Of a stretch of 64,000 bases of DNA, positions 36,845 through 64,000 are shown one piece after another. A model generated the notes under the pieces. The model saw only the letters and a program-made list of their open reading frames with translations. It did no database searches and was not told where the DNA came from. Each line of letters begins with the position of its first letter. Position 1 is the first letter of the stretch. Position numbers and translations under genes: made by a program. Source of the stretch: Pelecanus crispus (taxonomy: Eukaryota; Chordata; Aves; Pelecaniformes; Pelecanidae); the NCBI RefSeq assembly GCF_030463565.1, contig NC_134660.1:689501-753500 (forward strand), read 5' to 3'.

Positions 36845-37020
36845 TCTGGAGACATGGCCTTGAGTGAGCTGCCTGTGTGATCTTAATACAGCCATCGCTT
36901 ATGTTAGTGATAATATAAAATAGGCTTCCTTATGTAGGAATTGTTATGAAGCGGAAGAAATGCTTGTAAAGTACTTCAGGTTTTTCAGTTGCTAAGTACT
37001 TTATAAATGTTAAAGTGTTC
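36845..37020 (+). mobile_element. MIR-type SINE remnant
   Basis: Plus-orientation remnant. It runs from a 'ccttgagtgagctgcctgtg' core-like part through TTGTTATGAAG to a tail GTAAAGTACTTCAGG and AAGTACTTTATAAATG. These mirror the MIR 3' half (leading to 'tgtaaagcgcttagaa' and 'aagcgctataaat'). Old and strongly diverged; assigned by eye. Confidence 0.55.
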
Positions 37021-37574
37021 ACTTAATTGCTTTGTGTGTTATTTGCTATGATGCATTCCTGCAGGGCTATTTTACCGACTTAAGTGTGCTTTAAGGCAAG
37101 TGAGAGAAATGCTATATAATGAAAATACACTATAAAAAATATCTGAAATGCTATACTTGAATAAATTTTGCTTGCTTTTAGGTATCATCTCAGTCCAGCT
37201 CTGGGGCCTAGAGTTACAGAAAGACTAGGATAATGATGAAGTGCTGCAAAAATCCAGCAAAAAAACCCCTGTTACACAGATAGGAAGATCCAGGACGGCT
37301 GCTTCTTTTACTTTCACGTCTTCAGAAGGTGAGTAGAGGTGGCTTCCCTTTGCTTTGGGTTCCAGCTTAATATTTTTTAATGTTTGGTTTTTAGGTGTGG
37401 TAGGTCTGGACAATAAGAGCAGCATCAGAGAACCTCTTGACGCAAACATGTAAAGCTTGAAGAATTCCTGATCCAATTTGATGTATCTTAAAGACCTGTA
37501 TGGAAGTGGGTCACTGTCTCTCACAAGGGCACTTTTGCTATAAAATAACCGAGGGCTCGCTGCTGTTTGCTGGC

Positions 37575-37655
37575 TGTATTTTTGGATAGGGTCTGAGCAA
37601 CCTGATCTACGTTGGCCTGGCTCTGCGCGGGGGTTGGAGCCTAAATTATTCTGAC
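37575..37655 (+). mobile_element. CR1 LINE 3' tail remnant
   Basis: Contains GGTCTGAGCAACCTGATCTA, then GGGGGTTGGAGCCTAAA and TTATTCTG, matching the 3' untranslated end of avian CR1 (gagcaacctgatcta ... ggggttggaactagatga). Only about 80 bases survive, and the middle is diverged. This is the best pointer to a sauropsid genome. Confidence 0.7.
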
Positions 37656-38387
37656 TGTCACTAGCTGAGAAGCTTGAACTTGGTTCTTGACAAAATATAG
37701 TCAGTGATGTGCGAACAGGTTAAATGTGGATATGTGTATATAAATGGTAGAAGGTGTGAGGCACAGAATTTAATGTGGTAGAAAATCTGCTGTGGAACGT
37801 GGGCTAGCGATGAGCTTGGCCCTGTGTATTTTTGAGTCTTGACTTCTGTTACAGCTGAAGAGGCCAGCTCTCTAGTGGGCCTTGGTACACTTCAGAAGCA
37901 AACTCAACAGCAATGAATGTATTTAATTCAGACATTCATAGTGCTGAAGCTAGTGTAGCCTGTGGGATTTATTTGCAGATTGGCATAATATTTTTTACTT
38001 TCACATTAAAAAAAGAAAAAAATCATCACCTGTTGCACATCAGGAGGACTCGAGTTTTGAGAGAATGTGCGTGCAGATGGTTCAGCAAACAGCTGGGGTG
38101 GGGGGTGTTTATCTTTTTAAAGCCTGAAGCTGGTTTAGATTTGAGTGGATACTGACTTGTAGTATAAATAGTCACAGAAACCCCTGTATGGAGAATCGTG
38201 GCCATGTACCACGCATTGAGCTGAAGGTCTCGCAAAACACAACTAGCTGTAGATGGACAGGGGTGTTTCAGTAAACTTGAACAGAGTCCATGCACTCGCT
38301 CTTTCCCCGGGGCTCTGGCATGCAGACATCTGAGTGGAGCCTGTGTTTTCTGGCATCAGGAGCAAGGTCAATCCAGTTTGGCCTACA

Positions 38388-38389
<2 letters not shown>

Positions 38390-38418
<29 letters not shown>
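38390..38418 (+). repeat. 29-base T run
   Basis: Uninterrupted T at 38390-38418 in the intergenic spacer. It could be the poly(A) tail of a minus-strand retroposed copy, but no recognisable body follows. Confidence 0.9.
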
Positions 38419-38423
<5 letters not shown>

Positions 38424-41400
38424 GTAATGGAAAAAAGATCCAGTCTGAGTTTTTCTGAAAGCAGAAGTTTTTCACTTAGTTACAGCTGAATATAGCCACA
38501 CTTCCTGGTTCCCTCCTTCCCTCCCCTGGGTCTCATAGTATAATCTAATTACGAAATAGTTGCAATAAAAGTACATTTTGCCCTGGCAGGACTAAACTCT
38601 ATTGATAGGCCAGATATTTTTATGCCATCCTCATCCTGTTCCTGCCAAAATGGGTTATTTTTTTGATTCTCTTGTCTGCTTCTGGATTTGTGATCTGCTC
38701 CTTTAATACATTCCTTCCAGTCTAGGCAGTGCTCTCCAACTGCCTGGCACTGATGTTAATGCCTTGCTTCTAATCAATCAAGTCCACTGCATGCTTCCTT
38801 AAAGGAAAACTCTGCTCATGTTGTTCAGCCCAATGACACAAACTTCCACAGGTGTATGAAACATTTATCACCAAAAATGACACTGATGTGGGAAGTAAAG
38901 GCAAAACTTATCCTGCTTGACGTTTCTGAGCCCATCCTGTGGGCAGTTCTTTTTCATAAAACTGACTGTGGTACTGTGGGCAACTAGCCACAGACTTTGT
39001 AGCTCAGTTTCCAGCCGACATGAGTATCTTGATTGTAGTAAGAACTTTGGGGATATTAAGAGCAGGTTATATGTGAGTATAGTAGGGACAGGATTTGTCT
39101 GTGCTTGCTTCACTAATTAGAGTGGTCACTAATCACATATTCCGTGCCTCGGGTAGTTGCCTGCAGTAGTGGAGGTAGAGGGATAATTTAGGATGTGCCT
39201 ACTGTTTGGATCCAGAGTGAAAATAGGAGGCAGGCAACAGACAAACCAAATGTCACCCCAAACTAAAGGGTGGTGTATACTTGGAGGCTCAGCCAAAGGT
39301 CAAGAAAATAAGCAGCCTTAAGACAAGGAGTAAGAAAGGATTGTAGTCAGACAAGGTGGAAGTAAGAACCAGAGCTAGGAAAAATGATTTTGAGAACAAC
39401 AGACTACTACCAGTTTGGTACGTTAAGCAACACTATTGCTGGGATGGTCTGATTTACTCTGATACCAAATCTGCATCAATTTGGCTTCTCCTCTGTTTAG
39501 GCAGGTTTATCTTCCCCTTAGTTTCCTAGGTGACTAATTAGCTCTGTGCCTTAAAACCGAAGGAGCCAAAGAAACACCAAATTGAATGCAAATTGCCAAT
39601 ACAGAATGGATGGAGAATGGGAGGATATATCTGGAGGAAGCATATCGCAAGATGGGAGCAGTGGCTTTTACACCAGTTTGTATTATGTGATATGATCACT
39701 GTCTTTTATACCTGTAATTAGAAAAAAAACATGTTGTCTTACTTGGAGAAATTTGCCAGGTAAGTAAAGATTGGGGTGAGGAATGTTATTGTTTTCTGGG
39801 GGCTTGTGTCCTGTTAGAAGTGTGCTGCTGCAAAATGGCTGTTGCTAGGATAAGGTTTATGTGCCAGCTGGAACTGCTGATTTCCTTTGAAACTCCTGGT
39901 TTTGTAATTATTCATGGCAAAAAAAAAAGTTTCTTCCCATATGAACTTCTGGCTTGCTGAGCTCTGAGGTGAGCCAAGTAGGTTATTTTCTTCAGCGTCT
40001 GCATTTTTTCCTAATTACATTGTGCCAGTTGTTACCACACAGTTTTATTTACCTGTGCTTCCAAATTCATAAGTTCCATGTTCTGAAAAAGTTCAGCAGC
40101 ACTCTTTGGGGAGCTTGTCTTGGGACTGCCTTGTATCTATGAGGGAATAATATTCTTGTGCCACATAGAGCCCTTTAAACTTTTTTTTCTACGTCGTGTT
40201 TCTAACACTTTCTAATCTAATTCGGTTTCAGGAAATAGAAAGGGAGTGCTGCGTGACTGAGCTGCCATGCTTTGCCAGACAGTAGCTGATGGGTGAACTA
40301 GAGCTCTAACTGCTGACGCTCTTCTGTGCAAACCGAGGAACCATGGGTTTGCCTATCCTAAAAACATAAAGCTTCCTTTAACACACATTCTTCTAACCAA
40401 GCTGTCATTGGTGAATGTTTTACATCTAATGCAGCCCATATTATTCTGGGAAATCTTAATAAGTCTGTGATGTTGGCTAACTCCTGAATCCATGTGGTTG
40501 GGCATGGGAGTTAAAACAAGATCCTCGCTTAGGATGAGGTAAGTGGGATCTACCAGCATAGGTCACAAGTCCTGGTGTCCCATAGATGCGCTGTGGCCTG
40601 CTGCAGACAACCTTTCCGTGTCACTTAGAACTTTCAAATGCCAGCTCCTGCATAGATGCATGGCCTGGCACAAAGCAGGGAATTGCTCTGAATGCCATCA
40701 GCACTAGTGGTGATGCAAAAGAAAATTGGAAATCGTGTACCCAAACGTCTGCAAGTGTATGATGAAGGCATACCAAAGAATATCATAAACTTCATCCCTG
40801 CTGTGTCTGTTTTCCAGCAGGAGAAGCGGCAGGGCCTCAGCAGTGGGATGATCAGATAGCTCTTGTAGTGGGCAGAAGGAACCCAAGCAGCAGCGGAGGA
40901 TGTTGCAGCAGCAGGTATGAGACATGCTTTATTATGGCTGTAGTTTTGAGTCCCTTGCCTATTTTGAATTGATTTGTCAGTATGTGACTGACTTGCTCTC
41001 CTTGGCCTCCTTGTATTCATTTACATGCTCTATTATGATGCTGGCAGTGCTGGGCATCAGTGATTACTTTTAAGTGCACTCTTTCTTTCTGGTGTATTGA
41101 TGATTCATACTATTAGGAGAGGCTTCCTGCCTTTCCATGACTTAGTGCAAATGATCTATTTCATAATGTCTCCTTACTCTTAGCAGGGCTTGTGCTCAGT
41201 TCCCAAAACTCCCGCTGTTTTCACTGCAAACATGACCAGACTGTGAAATAGCTTGGCTGGTCTGGTGAATAATCTGTTAGTCTCTCTTAATAAACTGCAG
41301 TTTTATTTATCTTGCTGCTCTTTAGAGCTTTTCGTCTAGAACATTTGAGTGCAGAAACTGTCCAGTAGTGAAATGCAGCCATCTCTCTTGGGGATAGAGT

Positions 41401-44400
41401 GGGAGGCAGACAGGCAGGCATTTTACTCCACAGTTTAGAGTGAGAGGAATTTTGTTCAAGGACAACGAGGGAAAGCTTAGCTTGTATGCTGAATGACCCT
41501 TTGATCTTCCACGTTCATGCTCAGCTGATCAGGACTTTAAATCTAAGCTCTGTCTCCCTCCTACCCATAGCAAACAGCCAGAAATATAATCTCGTTTAGG
41601 ACTTGAGCACTGGACCAGAATGACAGGACTGCAGTGGCAACTGTTCAGCCTTACATGTTTCCTGTTTGCCTGTCATTTCCTCAAGTGACGCTGCCATAAA
41701 GCTAAAGAACGGTGGGTAGTAGTTCTGGGATGTGCAGCAGGGTGCACTCAGAGGGGTCCAGTGGGGAAAGGAAGGCCAGGCCTGTTACACAAAAATACTC
41801 TCCTGCGTGCCTGTAAATACTGAGGAATGGGACAGTGCTGTAGTGTTAAAAGGTGACTTTCTGGAACACACTGAATAGGTTGGTCCGTAGCCATGAGACA
41901 CATTTGATAATTCTGAAGCTTTGTGGTGTTTGCTAATCGTGATGAAATGACTGGCTTTCTGAGGCTCTGAACACTGGGAGTAGTTAACCAGTGGTGTGAT
42001 AGGTCAGCTCTCTTCTGTGCAAGGAGAGAAGGCTACAGAAACTGCTGTGGCAGAAGCAATGGAAAGGAGCAGGCAGAGTACGATGAGAAGTTGGATCCTT
42101 GACCTGCAGCCCTCGAGCAATCGTAAAAGATTGTGTTACTGCTGCTACTATGCAGCACATCATTAGGAACCTTAATTACGGGGAGATGACTGCATTGCGT
42201 AGGCTAGAGTGTAGCCTGCAGGAATGTAGGAACTTTAATTTTATAACGCTTACTCTGTAGTGTGTGTCTTTGTTAGGGAAGGATACAGAAAGGCCTGTTC
42301 TTGTTGCAAATGAAACAAACTCGGCTGGTTGATAATGTGCAACTTATCTCAGCTAGAATGGCTGTAGCCCATTTGATAGGTAACAGCTGGTGCTTTCTTG
42401 TCTCTTTCTACATATGAAAGCAAAATGTGGGTTTTTAAACCTCGAGGGAAGCATTTGGTGAAAGCAAAACTTGGACTTGAGACGGAGTGGTGCTTAGCTT
42501 AGTTGGGCCAAATGACTTAATTTTTTTTTTTTTCCCAGTATTCCTTACTGTATTTATAGCATGAGATATGGTGAGAACAATCAGAGGCACAGCTGTGTGA
42601 CCTCCTTTATGCTAAAACAAAACAGCACAGAGGAGTGAATATTTTTAGTTTGTTCCAGTTGTGGGTATTGGGTTCAAATCGCAGTGCCTGAAAAAGACAG
42701 TGTGTCGGAGAAACTGAAAGGTGAATTTGAATTTCTAGGCTGGAAGGACTGACTCTGAGGGGTTCCTAGAAAAGTTGAGCTACCAGTCCGTCAGTGAAAA
42801 AAGAATATGGTCAAAACGCCTCTATTTGGCATTTATAACTGTTTTTCATTGCAGCTTTATGTTCTTTTGAACACCTGTGCTTTGGTAGTTCCCTCTCTTT
42901 TTTTTTTTAATTTAATTTAATTTCCTGTTTCTTTGCTAATAGCTACTATGGACCTTGGGAAGGAAATATTTTTAGGAAGAGTGCGTTTGACTTTAAGAAA
43001 TGTCTGTGTACAGAGTAGCAGCACCTTGTTAATGCAGTGGGAGCTGGGATAGGAAGAACTGTTAGGAGAACTTGAGGATCATTGTTTAGTTTAAAACTTA
43101 ATTTTAGGTTGAAAGATTAAGTGAACAGACAAATACTTGAACTGTCTTCTGGTGAGTGCTGTTAACTCTCAGAAATGCCCCCTAACACTAGTGCTGTTCT
43201 GGAACGTTCCCTACCCTTAGGAGGGTCTGAGCAGAGATCCTTATGTGACTGGGGTTCTCAAGTTTCCACCTTACCAGAGATCTCGCAGCACTCCTTGCTG
43301 GAAGAGATAAGGATGATTAGTTTGATGGGTGGCATTTTGTTTGTTTACTAAGATCTAATATCCAAAGCTGTGGTTTGTCTCATCTCTGCTTCCATCAGAA
43401 GGTACGTTCTGTCTCTTCCTTCAGTAACTGCAGTATTGCAATACATGCCACCTCTTCCCCGCCCCGCAGGGTGTTTCTAGAAGAAGATGATGGCACTGTC
43501 TGGTTGCCTATTACATGCAAATAGAAACAGCCGGCCCTCTGAGCAGAGAGATACAGGAAGAAGATGGGGAGTGCTGCTCTGCTGCGATAGCTGCTGCGGG
43601 AGACCAACTGTCTGCTGCTGTCACAGCCTCTCCTCTCCAGAAAGGCTGGCACGAAGCCCGGGCTGCTTTGCCACCTCATGCCTTCCCCCCTCTTATCTAG
43701 CCATGCCATGGCTTCCCAGGCCCCTGGTTAGATAGATCGGCCCCACCCTTTCTGCTCGGACAGATGCTTCCTTTCCCTAAACCCACGTAACTGTGTCCAT
43801 CTGGAGGCAGAATAGAGGCCTGGACCCGTAGCAGGTAGAGTCTGCTCGTAGGTTTAGTAGAGGTGTGGCGAGTGGAAAGTGTGAAACATAATGACCTTTA
43901 TTTGAAGAGTAGTTAAACTAAAAATATGCTTTAGGGGACTAGAACAAGGAATAAAAGCCTGGATGTTGTGACGGCTTTTCCAAGAAATCAAACACCACGG
44001 TGTAATTATAAGGTTTAAATGGAAGGTGTGATCAGAAATGACACTTGAGGAGCAGAAGGCGAGAGGATGGTGAGGAGCGGCTGCTGGGAACCCTGGGTGG
44101 GTGGAAAGACCTTTTCCTCTGCACCTGGGTAGGAGCCTGCAGGGACAAATGGAGGTGAGGCACCTCGGAGGAGCCTGGCCTTGAAAAAGGCTGGGGGCCA
44201 GCTTCCCTACCACTCAGCACTGGAAAAACTCGTTAGTGCTTACAGCTTCAACTTTGCCTCCCCCAAAATCCTTGGCACCCCAAATCCTGAGCATTCCATT
44301 TTTCCTATGGCCCTGTCCAAAGCCTTGATTTTGTCATTCCTGAGGCCATATTCCCCCGCAGCCTCCTTTCTGGGCCTGCGTTCGCAGGTCTTTACCCTCT

Positions 44401-45150
44401 CATTTGAGGAGCAGTTGATTCCTGCAGGTGAGGTGAGATGGCAGGCAGTGGAAGGAACAGACATTGTCTGGAAATAAGAGCTCAGCAAAGCTCACTTGAG
44501 CCAAGGGCGTGTGGCGGTGGGAAAGACAGGGAGCCAAAGGAGAAGGGCCCTCATCCAGCTCCCGTGGAAGCTGGCGTTCGCGAGGGTCGGGTCCCGTGGG
44601 CAGGCTGGGAGCCGAGTCGCATGCCTGGTAGGAAATGCGGAACGCGTGGTGAGGCAGCGTGCCCTGGTCCTGCCCAGCTCCAGCAGCCCCATGAAGCCGC
44701 ATCTGCCAGCCTGTACCTGTGTCTGGCAGAGCTATGAGCTCTGTGACCAGCACAAAAAAAACCCCAAAACCCAATAACTTCAACATTTTGATTTCTGTTC
44801 TCCTTTTTCCAGCTATGTATTTTTTTCTTTTTTTTTTTTTTTAAACTCTGAATTCAGCCTCGGAGGGGTTGCGGTGAGGTATCTTGAGTTTCTGATGTCT
44901 GAGGGGTACACGAAATTGGAAGTTCACTTAGCAGTAAAACTTGTATTAGAATTTTCCACAAGAGGTTTTTCTAGTTTAAAGGCAAACGACAACCGCGATG
45001 TTCACTGTGCTTAGAGCAAAGCTCCGGTAAAGGCAAAAAAAAAAAAAACCCTAAAAGCGTATAAAAGCCTCAGCTTCTTCCAAACTGGGGCAGGGGCTGT
45101 GGGCCGGGGTCCCGAGCGCGCAGTGCTGGGCCCCTGCGGTGTCACCCGCA

Positions 45151-45199
45151 CTTTTCGCACTTTTCACGCTTTCCGCCGCTTTTTGCCTCTTTCCGCCGG
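45151..45199 (+). repeat. 9-10 bp periodic CTTTYCGCC-like array upstream of FAM117A
   Basis: Five units begin at 45151, 45160, 45169, 45179 and 45189: CTTTTCGCA, CTTTTCACG, CTTTCCGCCG, CTTTTTGCCT, CTTTCCGCCGG. The near-helical period puts all units on one DNA face. TTTCCGCC resembles a weak E2F site, but none matches the strict TTTSGCGC consensus. Confidence 0.65.
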
Positions 45200-45245
45200 G
45201 GCGGGCGGGCCCCCACCCTCCCAAGGTGAAAGAGAAACCGCCCGA

Positions 45246-45254
45246 CCACGTGAC
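45246..45254. promoter_or_regulatory. E-box CCACGTGAC in FAM117A promoter
   Basis: CACGTGAC core, the same eight bases as in the KAT7 promoter palindrome, about 440 bases upstream of the FAM117A ATG. Matches the USF/TFE consensus. Confidence 0.5.
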
Positions 45255-45272
45255 CCGCCGCTGTCGTCACCG

Positions 45273-45300
45273 CCGGACACAGACCACGGACACAGACCAC
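45273..45300 (+). repeat. Tandem GGACACAGACCAC x2
   Basis: A 13-base unit repeated head to tail without change, between the E-box and the first inverted CCAAT box. Too short to infer function. Confidence 0.7.
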
Positions 45301-45320
45301 AAACACTGCCGGCCTCTCTC

Positions 45321-45594
45321 ATTGGTCGTCTCGGGGATGGGGCGGGGCGTTTCAGGACGCCTGCGATTGGTTCCTCGCGGGAGGGTGGGCTTTACGCGGC
45401 TGTCCCGTGGTGCCATTGGTTATGGCGCCGCTGCGGGGTGGGAGAGGGGGCAGGGCTTGAGCGTCTCTTTCCTCTTTGATTGGCTCTGGCGCGAGGGATG
45501 ACGCCTGTTACAGCGCGTGCGGGGGAGGAGCTTCCATCGACTTCTCATTGGCTTCCGTTAAGGAGGGCGGACCGGTTGGCTGCCGGCACCCAAT
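45321..45594 (-). promoter_or_regulatory. Six CCAAT boxes (five inverted) upstream of FAM117A
   Basis: ATTGG at 45321, 45366, 45415, 45479 and 45547, and one direct CCAAT at 45590, spaced 43-68 bases and ending about 100 bases before the coding start. This density suggests NF-Y control. The inverted orientation mirrors the direct boxes of the KAT7 island. Confidence 0.65.
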
Positions 45595-45690
45595 GAGCAC
45601 CGGGCTCCTCCCGCCGGCACCGCCCCCGAGCGCTGATAAGCGGCGTTGGGGGCGCGGGCCGCGGAGAGCGGCGGCGGGGCCGGGCCGGGC

Positions 45691-64000
<18,310 letters not shown>

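Larger units (their letters stand above)
33703..45000. other. Intergenic spacer between KAT7 and FAM117A promoters
   Basis: The rest of the KAT7 CpG island ends near 34.2 kb. Beyond it I see no conserved coding exon. The spacer holds a MIR-type remnant, a CR1 3' tail, a T10A10 palindrome and a 29-base T run, listed separately. Unspliced noncoding transcripts cannot be judged from sequence alone. Confidence 0.7.

Overview
This window is vertebrate nuclear DNA. It has intron-split genes with consensus GT/AG splice sites, two CpG-island promoters, old CR1 LINE and MIR-type SINE remnants, and long noncoding stretches. CR1 pieces, low repeat load and short introns (all of KAT7 fits in about 12 kb) point to a sauropsid, most likely a bird. 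A turtle or crocodilian cannot be excluded. No operons, CRISPR arrays, tRNA or rRNA genes were seen, and no retroviral or LTR element was recognised.

Layout. From 1 to about 20.0 kb I find no gene I can support, only MIR remnants, simple repeats and two small GC-rich patches. From about 20.05 to 33.22 kb on the minus strand lies a complete KAT7 (HBO1/MYST2) histone acetyltransferase gene. Its 15 coding exons have all splice sites and phases consistent, and they join to 611 codons plus stop, the length I recall for the human protein. A 3' UTR of about 1.7 kb ends at a polyadenylation signal near 20.07 kb. Its promoter CpG island spans about 32.1-34.2 kb. From about 34.2 to 45.0 kb is an intergenic spacer. 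A second CpG island at about 45.0-46.3 kb carries exon 1 of FAM117A on the plus strand. Its exons 2-6 lie at 58.4-64.0 kb, after a 12.6 kb first intron, and the gene runs off the right end.

The two genes are head-to-head. This matches, in inverted orientation, the FAM117A-KAT7 neighbourhood of human chromosome 17q21.33. KAT7 is the catalytic subunit of HBO1 complexes (with BRPF or JADE scaffolds, ING4/5 and MEAF6), which acetylate H3K14 and H4 tails. FAM117A is a poorly understood, probably disordered and phosphorylated protein. Nothing in the sequence shows the two acting together, but their promoters look alike: each has six CCAAT boxes and a CACGTGAC E-box.

The most notable structures are regulatory. 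Five degenerate copies of a GCCATCTTGG (YY1-type) unit lie upstream of KAT7 exon 1. A CCAAT-containing module is duplicated at exactly 155 bp in KAT7 intron 1. A 9-10 bp periodic array of CTTTYCGCC-like units lies upstream of FAM117A. An unrecognised coding-like open segment sits antisense in FAM117A intron 1, and a 21-G run lies 118 bp before FAM117A exon 3. I do not see a clearly new biological system.
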